From assembly GCF_001439735.1 (NCBI RefSeq), contig NZ_JYLN01000007.1:186001-250000 (forward strand): a DNA stretch of 64,000 nt, in the 5' to 3' direction. Shown here in pieces: positions 1 through 8,675 of this stretch. Position numbers and translations under genes: made by a program. The stretch's first letter is position 1, and the number at the start of each line of letters is the position of its first letter. The notes beneath the pieces were generated by a model. It saw nothing but the letters and a program-made list of their open reading frames with translations, ran no database searches and was not told the DNA's origin. Origin of the DNA: Pseudomonas paralactis. GTDB lineage: Bacteria > Pseudomonadota > Gammaproteobacteria > Pseudomonadales > Pseudomonadaceae.

Positions 1-849
1 GGCAAGCTCAAGCTGTCGGACAAGGCCAGCCCGTACTTGCCGTCCCTGGCCGGCAGCGCGTTCGATCGCATCAGCCTGCTGCAACTGGCGACCTATACCG
101 CCGGCGGCCTGCCGCTGCAATTTCCGCAGGCGTCCGACAGTGCCACGACCATGCTCGGCTACTTCCAGCACTGGAAGCCCACTTACGCTGCGGGTGAACA
201 ACGCTTGTACTCCAACCCCAGCATCGGCCTGTTTGGCTACCTGACCGCGCAAAGCCTGGGCCAACCATTCAACGTTGCGATGGAGAAGACCCTGCTGCCC
301 AAGCTAGGCTTGACCAACACCTATGTCAGCGTGCGCACCGACAAAGCCAGCCAATATGCCCAAGGGTATGACAAGCAGCAAAAACCTGTGCACGTCAGCC
401 CCGGCGCTCTGGACAGTGAAGCCTACGGGCTCAAAACCACCAGCCAGGACCTCGCCCGCTACGTCATCGCGAACATGCACCCGCAAACCCTGGAACAGCC
501 CGTGCAACAGGCTATCGCCGCCGCCCACGCCGGCTACTACACCGTGAACGGCATGACCCAGGGCCTGGGCTGGGAACGCTACCCCTACCCCATCACCCTG
601 CAAGCATTGATCGATGGCAACTCCACACCGATGGCCATGGAGCCGCACAAGGTGACCTGGCTGAACCCGCCCCAGGCACAGCCGGCCAACGTGCTGTACA
701 ACAAAACCGGCTCTACCGGTGGCTTTGGTGCGTATGTGGCGTATGTGCCGAGCAAGGACATGGGCGTGGTCATTCTGGCCAACAAGAACTACCCGAATGC
801 CGAGCGGGTGAAAGTGGCCCATGCGATCTTGAGTGCGATGGACCAATAA
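1..849 (+). CDS. ampC: Class C (AmpC-type) beta-lactamase, 3' part only
   Basis: The gene runs in from before the window: the reading frame is open from base 1 and gives about 282 residues, where complete family members have about 380. AmpC enzymes are periplasmic serine hydrolases that open beta-lactams through an acyl-enzyme. Two of the three class C motifs are visible: Tyr-Ser-Asn at 208-216 (YSN) and Lys-Thr-Gly at 703-711 (KTGSTGGFG). The SxxK nucleophile motif and the signal peptide lie upstream of the window. The C-terminus (ILANKNYPNAERVKVAHAIL) is typical of the family. A hairpin follows the stop codon, and the next gene is convergent. The ampR regulator usually found beside ampC is not visible here, so induction cannot be judged. 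The family call is strong; the substrate range is unknown. Confidence 0.9.
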   Translation, partial: GKLKLSDKASPYLPSLAGSAFDRISLLQLATYTAGGLPLQFPQASDSATTMLGYFQHWKPTYAAGEQRLYSNPSIGLFGYLTAQSLGQPFNVAMEKTLLPKLGLTNTYVSVRTDKASQYAQGYDKQQKPVHVSPGALDSEAYGLKTTSQDLARYVIANMHPQTLEQPVQQAIAAAHAGYYTVNGMTQGLGWERYPYPITLQALIDGNSTPMAMEPHKVTWLNPPQAQPANVLYNKTGSTGGFGAYVAYVPSKDMGVVILANKNYPNAERVKVAHAILSAMDQ

Positions 850-867
850 GGCCGGGAAAAATCAACA

Positions 868-900
868 AATGCGGGAGGGAGCAAGCCTCCTCCCACATTT
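868..900. terminator. Hairpin between convergent ampC and dctM
   Basis: AAATGcGGGAGG pairs with CCTCCtCCCACATTT across a short gagcaag loop and is followed by a T-run. It lies between two convergent stop codons (849 and 912). It looks like a half-REP used as a bidirectional terminator. Confidence 0.6.
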
Positions 901-911
901 TTATCCGCGTT

Positions 912-2192
912 TTACATCCCCAGCCACTGCGGCAGCGCGAGGGAAATGAACGGCAAGTAAGTCACCATGATCAGGAACACCAGCAAAATCATCAGCCACG
1001 GCATCGCCGCGCGTATGGTTTGCCCCAATGTCAGCCCGGTTACCGCCGAGGTGACGAACAGGTTCAGCCCCACCGGCGGGTGTACCAGGCCGATTTCCAT
1101 GTTCACCACCATCACAATCCCCAGGTGAATCGGGTCAATCCCCAGCTTCATCGCAATCGGGAAGAAGATCGGCGCCAGGATCAGCACAATGGCCGAAGGC
1201 TCCATAAAGCTGCCGGCAATCAGCAACACTACGTTGACCATGATCAGAAAACCAATCGGCGTCAGCCCTTCCGAGATCACCCACGCGGTGATTTCCTGGG
1301 GGATCTGTTCGGTGGTCAGCACATGGGCAAACAGCATGGCGTTGGCGATGATAAACATCAGCATGATCGACAAGCGCCCCGACTCCAGCAGCACCTTGGG
1401 GCAATCGCGCAGCTTCATATCCTTGTAGACGAACAGCGCGACAAACGCCGAGTACACCGCCGCCACCGCCGCGGCTTCAGTCGGGGTGAACATGCCGCTG
1501 TAGATGCCGCCGAGGATGATCACCAACAGCAACAAGCCCCAGAACGCTCGGCGTGCGCAACTGAGCCACTCGCCAAAGGTTGCCCTGGGCTGGGCGGGCA
1601 GTTTCTTGATGCGCGCGACAATGTAGATCGCGATCATCAGCATCAGGCCCAGCAGCAACCCCGGAATGACCCCGGCCATGAACAGCTTGCCCACCGAGGT
1701 TTCGGTCGCCGCCGAGTACACCACCATCACAATCGAGGGCGGGATCAAAATGCCCAGCGTACCGGCGTTGCAAATAATGCCTGCACCAAACTCCTTGGGA
1801 TAACCGGAACGCACCATCCCCGCTACGGCAATCGAGCCCACCGCCGCCACCGTGGCCGGTGACGAGCCCGACAGCGCGGCAAACAACATACAGGCCAGCA
1901 CCGCCGCAATCGCCAGGCCGCCACGGATATGCCCGACACAGGCATTGGCAAAGTCGATCAGCCGCTGAGCCACGCCGCCGGTGGTCATAAACGCGCCGGA
2001 CAACAGGAAGAACGGGATCGCCAGGAAGGTGTAGGCGTCGCTGGTTTCAAACAACTTGATCGCCAGAGAGCTCACCGAGTCCTGGCTGAACATCAGGATC
2101 GATACCGCGCCGGACAGCCCGAGGGAAATCGCAATCGGCACGCCGAGGAACATGAACACGAACAACAGCAGAAACAGACAGAGCACGGCCAT
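912..2192 (-). CDS. dctM: TRAP transporter large permease, DctM family
   Basis: A 426-residue, very hydrophobic inner-membrane protein with about a dozen predicted helices and the DctM-family pattern (IPFFLLSGAFMTTGG near the N-terminus, PPVGLNLFVTSAV near the C-terminus). In TRAP systems this subunit forms the ion-coupled translocation pathway, taking solute from the periplasmic binding protein. The start codon shares one base with the dctQ stop (TGATG), so translation is probably coupled. It is the last gene of the transport part of the cluster. From the catabolic genes upstream, the substrate is probably itaconate or a related C4/C5 dicarboxylate. It corresponds by position to PA0886 of P. 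aeruginosa, as recalled, not searched. Confidence 0.93.
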   Translation of the reverse strand: MAVLCLFLLLFVFMFLGVPIAISLGLSGAVSILMFSQDSVSSLAIKLFETSDAYTFLAIPFFLLSGAFMTTGGVAQRLIDFANACVGHIRGGLAIAAVLACMLFAALSGSSPATVAAVGSIAVAGMVRSGYPKEFGAGIICNAGTLGILIPPSIVMVVYSAATETSVGKLFMAGVIPGLLLGLMLMIAIYIVARIKKLPAQPRATFGEWLSCARRAFWGLLLLVIILGGIYSGMFTPTEAAAVAAVYSAFVALFVYKDMKLRDCPKVLLESGRLSIMLMFIIANAMLFAHVLTTEQIPQEITAWVISEGLTPIGFLIMVNVVLLIAGSFMEPSAIVLILAPIFFPIAMKLGIDPIHLGIVMVVNMEIGLVHPPVGLNLFVTSAVTGLTLGQTIRAAMPWLMILLVFLIMVTYLPFISLALPQWLGM

Positions 2193-2824
2193 CAGTGACG
2201 CTCCTCATGGCTGCCGGCCAACTTGCTGGCCTCCCCGGCCTCGTCGGCCAATCCCAACCCGACCTGACGGTGGGTAAAGATGCGGTAGAAAATTTCCAGG
2301 TAGCGGATCAACACCAAGGCAAAGCCGATGGGCACGATCACCACGATGTCACCGACATCGATACCGAACTGATCAAGGTCTTCAGCGCCGATATGCGCGG
2401 TCATCACCGCACTTACCCACTTGTAGCTGGCAACCATGAACAGCCCCGCATAGGCCAGGCAGCACAGGCAGGCGAGCATTCCGAGCAGGCGTTGTATCGG
2501 GCGTGTGGTCAGCCTGACCAGCGCGTCTACGCCCAGGTGCCCGGCGGTGCGTACACCGTAGGAAATGCCGAAGAAAATCAACCAGCCGAACATGGCCTTG
2601 GTCAGCGCCACGCTCCAGGTCATGTCCTGGGCCCAGGTCATGGTGGCGTCGCCTGCCGCATTGAAGAAGTCGCTGCTCAAGGCCCACTTGTCGGCCAGGG
2701 CAAAGAACAGGGTGTAGATGTTATTGAGCATGACGTAGACGAATGTCACCAGGGTCATGGCGGCCAGCAGGAAAGCAATAAAGCCTTCCTCCAGATGCTC
2801 CCAGACGCGCCTTAGCGTTTGCAT
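2192..2824 (-). CDS. dctQ: TRAP transporter small permease, DctQ family
   Basis: 210 residues with four hydrophobic segments (roughly 17-38, 79-97, 115-135 and 157-176), the layout expected of the DctQ membrane subunit that pairs with DctM. It is somewhat longer than minimal DctQ proteins because of an inserted segment after the first helix (residues about 40-70) and a charged tail. It starts with ATG at 2824 and overlaps dctM by one base. It is separated from dctP by a REPIN, unlike the tight junction to dctM. It is likely part of the same transcript as dctP and the itaconate genes. Confidence 0.9.
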   Translation of the reverse strand: MQTLRRVWEHLEEGFIAFLLAAMTLVTFVYVMLNNIYTLFFALADKWALSSDFFNAAGDATMTWAQDMTWSVALTKAMFGWLIFFGISYGVRTAGHLGVDALVRLTTRPIQRLLGMLACLCCLAYAGLFMVASYKWVSAVMTAHIGAEDLDQFGIDVGDIVVIVPIGFALVLIRYLEIFYRIFTHRQVGLGLADEAGEASKLAGSHEERH

Positions 2825-2844
2825 GGCAAAACCTCGCGAACTGT

Positions 2845-2942
2845 GTAGGAGCGAGCTTGCTCGCGAAGGATGTCAACGATAACGCTGGTATCCTGGATAA
2901 ACGCGTTGCCTATGCGTTTTTCGCGAGCGAGCTCGCTCCTAC
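2845..2942. repeat. REPIN (inverted pair of REP sequences) between dctP and dctQ
   Basis: GTAGGAGCGAGC ... GCTCGCTCCTAC form the outer arms, with TCGCGAA next to each arm and a spacer of about 50 bp. The same family recurs at 10626-10723, 43041-43135 and 52521-52618 with a related spacer (cgataacgc, tggataaacgcg). REPINs are non-autonomous palindromic elements mobilised by RAYT transposases in Pseudomonas. No RAYT gene is in this window. Confidence 0.9.
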
Positions 2943-2958
2943 AGAGGAGTGAACAGGA

Positions 2959-3942
2959 TTACTGGTTGGAGGCATCCGCTGCCTTGATCAGCTCAGCCCC
3001 GATCTCGCCTTCGAACTTCTGCCACACCGGGCGCATGGCTTCGCGCCAGAGCGTGCGTTGCTCGGGGGTCAGTTCGATGATCTCGCTGGTCTTGGCGTCG
3101 ACGATCTTCTGCTTGGCCGACTGGTTCAGCGCTTCGGCCTGCTTGTTCACCTCGACGGTGACGTCGGCCATGATCTGCTCCAGCGTGGTGCGCACATCCG
3201 GTGGCAGGCCGTTCCAGAACTTGGCGTTGGTGATCACCATGTAGTCGATCAGGCCATGGTTGGATTCGGTGAAGTACTTCTGCACCTCGTTGACCTTCTG
3301 GCTTTCATAGTTCGACCAGGTGTTCTCGGTGCCATTCACGGTGCCGGTCTGCAAGCCCTGGTAAACCTCGGCGAAGCTCATCTTGCGCGGGTTGGCGCGG
3401 ATCGCCTTGAACTGCTCTTCCAGCACGCTGGAGGCTTGCACGCGAAACTTCAGGCCACGGGCGTCCTTGGGTTCGTGCAGGGCCTTGTTGGCGGAGAGTT
3501 GCTTGAGGCCGTTGTGCCAATAGGCCAGGCCGAGAATGTTTTTGTCCTGCATCGCGCTCAGCAGTTGCTTGCCCTGGGCGGCCTGGAAACGGTCGACGGC
3601 CGCCAGGTCGTTGAACAGGAACGGCAGGTCGTAGATCTGCACCTGCTTGGTGTACTGCTCGAACTTGGCAAGAGATGGCGCCAGCATCTGCACGTCGCCC
3701 AACAGCAACGCTTCCATTTCCTTGCCATCGCCGAACAGCGAAGAGTTGGGGTACACCTCGACCTTGACCTTGCCGGGCAAGCGTTCTTCAGCGAGCTTCT
3801 TGAACAGCAGCGCGCCTTGGCCTTTGGGCGTGTTCTCGGCCACCACGTGGGCGAACTTGATCACAATCGGGTCAGCCGCCTGGGCCAGGCCCACGGCGAA
3901 CAAGGTGGCGGCGCACAGCAGCGCCCGAGAGAGCTTGAGCAT
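2959..3942 (-). CDS. dctP: TRAP transporter periplasmic binding protein, DctP family
   Basis: 327 residues with a clear Sec signal peptide (MLKLSRALLCAATLFAVGLAQA, cleavage about residue 22). The mature start DPIVIKFAHVVAENTPKGQG is typical of DctP-family solute receptors, as is the segment around EVYQGLQTGTVNGTENTWSN. These proteins bind a carboxylate through a conserved arginine and deliver it to DctQM. It is encoded 146 bp after the citramalyl-CoA lyase stop and before dctQ. Position and family match PA0884. Itaconate or a similar dicarboxylate is the inferred ligand; this is context only. Confidence 0.92.
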   Translation of the reverse strand: MLKLSRALLCAATLFAVGLAQAADPIVIKFAHVVAENTPKGQGALLFKKLAEERLPGKVKVEVYPNSSLFGDGKEMEALLLGDVQMLAPSLAKFEQYTKQVQIYDLPFLFNDLAAVDRFQAAQGKQLLSAMQDKNILGLAYWHNGLKQLSANKALHEPKDARGLKFRVQASSVLEEQFKAIRANPRKMSFAEVYQGLQTGTVNGTENTWSNYESQKVNEVQKYFTESNHGLIDYMVITNAKFWNGLPPDVRTTLEQIMADVTVEVNKQAEALNQSAKQKIVDAKTSEIIELTPEQRTLWREAMRPVWQKFEGEIGAELIKAADASNQ

Positions 3943-4088
3943 GGGAAATCACCTTCTTATTGTTGTGTTGTAAGGCAAGGTGCCTGATGTGCTGCGTGTT
4001 GAGAATATCGAATTTTAGATACCTGCGTTCGCCCTGGCCGAACGCAAAACTTGTAGACGCTCCCACAATTGAGATTCGGTTTTGTCAG

Positions 4089-4904
4089 TTAGCGTTGGTC
4101 GGCCAGCAGTCTTTGTGCCCGCAGCAACACCGGCGCATCCACCATCTGCCCATCAACCTGATAGGCCCCTGCCCCATGGGTACCAGCCGCTACTACGCGC
4201 TTGGCCCAGGCCAGGTCTTCAGCGCTGGGCGCCAGCGCCTGGTGAATCACCGCCACCTGTTTGGGATGGATGCACAACACCCCGGCAAAGCCCATTTCGT
4301 AGGCGTGCCGGATCGAACGGCGCAGGCCCTCGGGATCGTCGATGGCTGGATGTACACCGTCCAGCGGAGGCACTAATCCAGCGGCGCGCGAATGCACGAT
4401 CAGCGCCAGGCGTGCCTGATCGAGGGCAAATTCAGCGGCGCGGGAGTGGCTGCTCAGGTTGAGGTCCAGTGCCAGGTCCAAGCCACCGAACGACAAGCGC
4501 TCCACTAGCGGCGCATGGGCAATTTGCGCCACCGCTAACAAGCCGCGGGCGCTTTCGATGATCGGCCAGATCCGTTTGCCGGTGGCGGCCACCACGGCCA
4601 CCTGGGCCGCGCTCTCAACCTTGGGTAACAACACGCCCGCCACATTTGCATGCGCCTTGCAAAACGCCACATCTTCAAAATGTTCGGCATGGTCCGGCGC
4701 GTTGATCCGCACCCACACCTGGGCCTCGGGATGGGCCCGCAAAAACACACCCAGGTTATCCCTGGCCTGGCGCTTGAGCGGCTCTTCCACGGCGTCTTCA
4801 AAATCCACAATCACTGCGTCGGCGCCGCTGGCCAGGGCTTTGGCAAACCGATCCGGGCGGCTGCCCGGTACAAACAAGGCAGAACGAACTAAAGGCTTTG
4901 GCAT
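4089..4904 (-). CDS. ccl: HpcH/HpaI-CitE family lyase, probable (S)-citramalyl-CoA lyase
   Basis: 271 residues of the CitE-like TIM barrel. The N-terminal RSALFVPGSRPDRFAKALAS, the metal and CoA-binding region VIVDFEDAVEEPLK, and the C-terminal GVLCIHPKQVAVIH are family hallmarks. In the itaconate pathway the enzyme splits (S)-citramalyl-CoA to acetyl-CoA and pyruvate with Mg2+. The neighbouring CoA-transferase and MaoC-type hydratase make that role much more likely than citrate lyase, because no citDF partners are present. It starts 15 bp after the CoA-transferase stop, in a tight operon. It matches P. aeruginosa Ccl/RipC (PA0883) by family and position. Confidence 0.85.
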   Translation of the reverse strand: MPKPLVRSALFVPGSRPDRFAKALASGADAVIVDFEDAVEEPLKRQARDNLGVFLRAHPEAQVWVRINAPDHAEHFEDVAFCKAHANVAGVLLPKVESAAQVAVVAATGKRIWPIIESARGLLAVAQIAHAPLVERLSFGGLDLALDLNLSSHSRAAEFALDQARLALIVHSRAAGLVPPLDGVHPAIDDPEGLRRSIRHAYEMGFAGVLCIHPKQVAVIHQALAPSAEDLAWAKRVVAAGTHGAGAYQVDGQMVDAPVLLRAQRLLADQR

Positions 4905-4919
4905 CGCACATTTTCCTGA

Positions 4920-6113
4920 TCAGATAACGCCGCGCGCACGCAGGCTGTCGATGGCTTCACCGCTATAACCCAGCTGGTCGAGGATGCTCTGGCTGTGTTG
5001 CCCCAGCGCCGGCACACCGTCCATTCGCGGGGTAAACGCGGCGTTACGCGCCGGTGGCAACAGCGACGGCAACGGCCCGGCCGGGCTGTCGATTTCCCGC
5101 CAACTGTCGCGGGCCTTGAGTTGGGGGTGGTCCCACACGCCTTGCATATCGTTGACCCGCGCGCTGGCGATCTGCGCGTCCTCCAGGCGCTGGATCACTG
5201 CCTCGGCGTCCAACCGCGCAAAGCTGTCCACGATGATCTGACGCAGCGCCTCGCGGTTGGCCGAACGCTTGAAGTTGGCGCTGAAACGCTCGTCGGTCGC
5301 CAGCGCGGGGGTGAGCAACACCTTGTCGCAGAACGCCGCCCATTCACGCTCATTCTGCAACCCGAGCATCACCGTGCCGCCATCACCGGTGGGAAACGGC
5401 CCGTAGGGGTAAATCGTCGAATGGGCAGCGCCTGCTCGCGGGGGCGGCGGCGCGCCGTCGAAGGCGTAATACATCGGGTAGCCCATCCACTCCACCAGGC
5501 TTTCCAACATGCTCACATCGATACGGCTGCCCTTGCCGGTTGTGCCACGCAGCAGCAACGCCGAAAGAATGCCGCTGTAGGCGTACATGCCCGCGGAGAT
5601 ATCCGCGATGGAGCAACCGGCCTTGGCCATCTGCTCGTCACCCGGGCCGCCAGTCACCGACAGGAAGCCGCCTTCGCTCTGGATCAGGAGGTCATAGGCT
5701 TTCTTTTTCTCGTAGGGCCCACCTTCGCCATAGCCGGAAATATCGCAGACGATCAGGCGTGGAAAACGCGCGTGCAGCGCCTCGAACGACAAGCCCATAC
5801 GCGCCGCCGCACCGGGTGCAAGGTTTTGCACCAGCACATCGGCATCGGCCAAAAGCGCATCCAGAATGGCGCCCGCCTCGTCCTGCTTAAGGTCCAGGGT
5901 CAGGCTTTCCTTGGAGCGGTTGGTCCAGACGAAATGCGATGCCAGGCCGCGCACGCGCTCGTCATAACCCCGGGCAAAGTCACCGGCACCGGGGCGCTCG
6001 ACCTTGATCACACGGGCACCGAGATCGGCCAATTGGCGGGTACAGAATGGCGCGGCAATCGCATGTTCCAGGCTGACAACCGTAATGCCGTCCAGCGGTC
6101 GTTGATTACTCAT
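4920..6113 (-). CDS. ict: Family III CoA-transferase (CaiB/BaiF), probable itaconate CoA-transferase
   Basis: 397 residues from the ATG at 6113; a GTG lies one codon upstream, but the ATG follows GAGGG at seven bases. Family III features are clear: ITVVSLEHAIAAPFCTRQLADLGA at the N-terminus, VERPGAGDFARGY, and AYDLLIQSEGG with the conserved Asp (about residue 141) that forms the aspartyl-CoA anhydride. In itaconate catabolism the enzyme moves CoA from succinyl-CoA (or another donor) to itaconate. The gene is ten bases from the MmgE/PrpD gene upstream and 15 from ccl downstream. It matches P. aeruginosa Ict/RipA (PA0882) in order. The substrate is inferred from the cluster. Confidence 0.85.
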   Translation of the reverse strand: MSNQRPLDGITVVSLEHAIAAPFCTRQLADLGARVIKVERPGAGDFARGYDERVRGLASHFVWTNRSKESLTLDLKQDEAGAILDALLADADVLVQNLAPGAAARMGLSFEALHARFPRLIVCDISGYGEGGPYEKKKAYDLLIQSEGGFLSVTGGPGDEQMAKAGCSIADISAGMYAYSGILSALLLRGTTGKGSRIDVSMLESLVEWMGYPMYYAFDGAPPPPRAGAAHSTIYPYGPFPTGDGGTVMLGLQNEREWAAFCDKVLLTPALATDERFSANFKRSANREALRQIIVDSFARLDAEAVIQRLEDAQIASARVNDMQGVWDHPQLKARDSWREIDSPAGPLPSLLPPARNAAFTPRMDGVPALGQHSQSILDQLGYSGEAIDSLRARGVI

Positions 6114-6123
6114 CACAAATCCC

Positions 6124-7473
6124 TCAAAGCCAATGGGCCATGGACGCGGTGTTACGCAGGTTCCACACCTGCTCGATCAGGCCACTGGCCTGGGCGGGAG
6201 TACGGGCGCCGCTGAAGTGAGCCAGGCGCTGGAACTTGTCCGCCAGCTCGGCGCGACTCAGAGTGTTGCCCGGGTCGCCCTTGGGCTCGTCGATGGCGCC
6301 GTGCAGCGTGCGCCCGTCAGTCGTGGTGACGATGACGCGGCCCAGCCAGCGCTGCGGATAGGCGCTGTCAACTTCGGGATCGAGGGTCATGCTGACCTTG
6401 TCGCGAAACGCCGCGACCGCAGGGTCGGTCAACGCCAGCTCATGAAACTCAGGCAACCCGGCTTTGCCATGCACAGCGATCAGACCAAGCACAGTGCCCA
6501 TGGAGAATTTGGCCTGGTGCACCGTGGCCGGCACCGTCACCCGGCCAAGCACATCGATGGCGCCCTGGTGCACGCAGGTTTGCACTTGGCAAATCTGTGC
6601 CGCGTTCAAGCCTTCCCGCGGCATCACCTCCAGCAGCGCATCCGCAGCGGGATGGGTGTGGCGGCAAGAGGCGTGGAACTTGAACGAGGTTTCCACCAGC
6701 GCCCAGCGGCTGCCCAAGTCAGCCGATAACTTGCTCGGCTGCGAATCACTGGACATGCCCGCCGCCAAGCCTTGGTCGCCTTCCAGGATATTGCGCGCAC
6801 CGGTCAATCCATCGGCCGTCAGGTAAGCCGCCAGCAAGCCATCCGCTGCGGCTTTGGCGGTGTGCAATTGCTTGGAGTCGGCGGCATCGCGCAAGAACTC
6901 CCACAGCCCCGCCGCTTGCGTGCCGGCACTGCCGAGCAGGTTAATGAACTGTTCCTGGTTGAAGTCGAGCAGTTTGCCCACTGCAACCGCCGCCGCCAGA
7001 GTGCCGACGGTGGCCGTGGTGTGGAAGATGCGGTAGTGCGAGCGACCCATGAACTCACCGATGCGAATCCCGGCTTCATAACCGGCCACCGCAGCCAGCA
7101 ACAAATCACGACCGGATTTGCCCAGATCCTGGGCGGCCGCCAGCGCGGCGGGAAACACCACCGTGGCCGGGTGCAGCACCGAACTGTTGTGCAAGTCATC
7201 CTGCTCCACCAGGTGCGAGGATGCCGCGTTGACCAGTGCCGCAAAATACGCGCTGCTGCTGGCGCCGCTGACGATCACCTGAGCCGGGCCGCTGCTTGGC
7301 CCCATCTTCTGCGCGTAGCGCTCGAACAATGGAATCGGATGTGCGCCCTGACTGGCCAGCGCCGAGGCGAGCCAATCCAGATACAGCTCTTCGATGCGAT
7401 CCAGTACGTGTTCGGGCACCTGCGGGTAAGTCAGGTCAGCGAGGAATTGGCACAGGGTTTGGGTATGACGCAT
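6124..7473 (-). CDS. MmgE/PrpD family protein
   Basis: 449 residues, the usual length for MmgE/PrpD proteins (2-methylcitrate dehydratase, cis-aconitate decarboxylase and relatives). Family signatures include YLDWLASALASQGAHP, LVNAASSHLVEQDDLHNSSVLHPATV (the conserved region with the catalytic His and Asp) and FKFHASCRHTHPAADAL. A GAGGG ribosome site precedes the ATG by seven bases. PA0881 occupies the same slot in the P. aeruginosa itaconate cluster, but its role in the three-step pathway is not settled. Because animal and fungal cis-aconitate decarboxylases, which make itaconate, belong to this family, the protein could act on itaconate-related acids. That is inference. Confidence 0.85.
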   Translation of the reverse strand: MRHTQTLCQFLADLTYPQVPEHVLDRIEELYLDWLASALASQGAHPIPLFERYAQKMGPSSGPAQVIVSGASSSAYFAALVNAASSHLVEQDDLHNSSVLHPATVVFPAALAAAQDLGKSGRDLLLAAVAGYEAGIRIGEFMGRSHYRIFHTTATVGTLAAAVAVGKLLDFNQEQFINLLGSAGTQAAGLWEFLRDAADSKQLHTAKAAADGLLAAYLTADGLTGARNILEGDQGLAAGMSSDSQPSKLSADLGSRWALVETSFKFHASCRHTHPAADALLEVMPREGLNAAQICQVQTCVHQGAIDVLGRVTVPATVHQAKFSMGTVLGLIAVHGKAGLPEFHELALTDPAVAAFRDKVSMTLDPEVDSAYPQRWLGRVIVTTTDGRTLHGAIDEPKGDPGNTLSRAELADKFQRLAHFSGARTPAQASGLIEQVWNLRNTASMAHWL

Positions 7474-7483
7474 GGCCGGGCCC

Positions 7484-8647
7484 TCAGAAGCTGCGTGGCA
7501 GTTCGAGCAGATGCTCGGCCACGTAGGACAGGATCAGGTTGGTGGAGATCGGCGCCACCTGGTACAAGCGCGTCTCGCGGAATTTGCGCTCCACGTCGTA
7601 TTCGCAGGCAAAACCAAACCCGCCGTGGGTTTGCAGGCAGGCGTTGGCCGCTTCCCACGACGCCTTGGCCGCCAGGTACTTGGCCATGTTGGCGCTGGCC
7701 CCGGCGTTCTTGCCGCTGTCGTATTCCTCACAGGCACGCCAGCGCATCAGGTCGGCCGCTTCGATCTCGATATGCGCTTGGGCAATCGGGAATTGCACGC
7801 CCTGGTTCTGGCCGATGGGCCGGCCAAACACCACGCGGTCGCGGGCGTAGGCGCTGGCCTTTTCGATAAACCAGCGGCCATCGCCGATGCACTCGGCGGC
7901 GATCAGGGTGCGCTCGGCATTGAGGCCATCGAGGATGTATTTGAAGCCCTTGCCCTCTTCGCCAATCAGGCTGTCGGCCGGCAGTTCCAGGTTGTCGAAG
8001 AACAGTTCATTGGTCTCATGATTGACCATATTGGCGATGGGCTGCACGGTCAGGCCATTGCCGATGGCCTCGCGCAGGTCCACCAGGAAGATCGACATGC
8101 CTTCGGACTTTTTCTTCACTTCGGCCAGGGGTGTGGTGCGCGCCAGCAAGATCATCAGGTCGGAATGCTGCACCCGCGAAATCCAGACTTTCTGGCCGTT
8201 GACTACGTACTTGTCGCCGCGCTTGATCGCGGTGGTCTTGATCCTGGTGGTATCAGTGCCCGTGGTGGGCTCGGTGACGCCCATTGATTGCAGGCGCAGT
8301 TCACCGCTGGCCAGCCTGGGCAGGTAGAAGCGCTTTTGCGCTTCGCTGCCGTGACGCAACAAGGTGAACATGTTGTACATCTGGCCATGCACGGTGCCGG
8401 AGTTACCGCCGCAACGGTTGACCTCCTCCAGAATCACCGAGGCTTCGGCCAGGCCCAGGCCGGAACCGCCGTACTCTTCGGGGATCATTGCCGACAGCCA
8501 TCCGGCATCGGTCAGGGCCTTGACGAAGGCTTCGGGGAAGCCCTTTTCTTCATCGATCTTGCGCCAGTAAGCGGCATCGAACTCGGCGCACAGGGCGCGC
8601 ACGCCGTCGCGGATGGCATTGAGTTCTTCGTTGTCATTGGGGTTCAT
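7484..8647 (-). CDS. Acyl-CoA dehydrogenase family flavoprotein
   Basis: 387 residues from the ATG at 8647, preceded by GGAGAG; the open frame continues upstream but that part has no family character. ACAD signatures are visible: SAMIPEEYGGSGLGLAEASVI, LQSMGVTEPTTGTDTTRIKT (FAD and substrate-binding strand), GSKYVVNGQKVWIS-like strand (GDKYVVNGQKVWIS), FGRPIGQNQGVQFPIAQAHI and LQTHGGFGFACEYDVERKFRE. These enzymes oxidise acyl-CoAs at the alpha-beta bond using FAD and electron-transferring flavoprotein. It sits in an operon with the itaconate genes in the place of PA0879. The core itaconate pathway needs no dehydrogenase, so its substrate (perhaps a methylsuccinyl-CoA-type compound) is unknown. 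Confidence 0.88.
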   Translation of the reverse strand: MNPNDNEELNAIRDGVRALCAEFDAAYWRKIDEEKGFPEAFVKALTDAGWLSAMIPEEYGGSGLGLAEASVILEEVNRCGGNSGTVHGQMYNMFTLLRHGSEAQKRFYLPRLASGELRLQSMGVTEPTTGTDTTRIKTTAIKRGDKYVVNGQKVWISRVQHSDLMILLARTTPLAEVKKKSEGMSIFLVDLREAIGNGLTVQPIANMVNHETNELFFDNLELPADSLIGEEGKGFKYILDGLNAERTLIAAECIGDGRWFIEKASAYARDRVVFGRPIGQNQGVQFPIAQAHIEIEAADLMRWRACEEYDSGKNAGASANMAKYLAAKASWEAANACLQTHGGFGFACEYDVERKFRETRLYQVAPISTNLILSYVAEHLLELPRSF

Positions 8648-8675
8648 GCGCGGCTCTCCGCCTGTTGTTCTTGGG

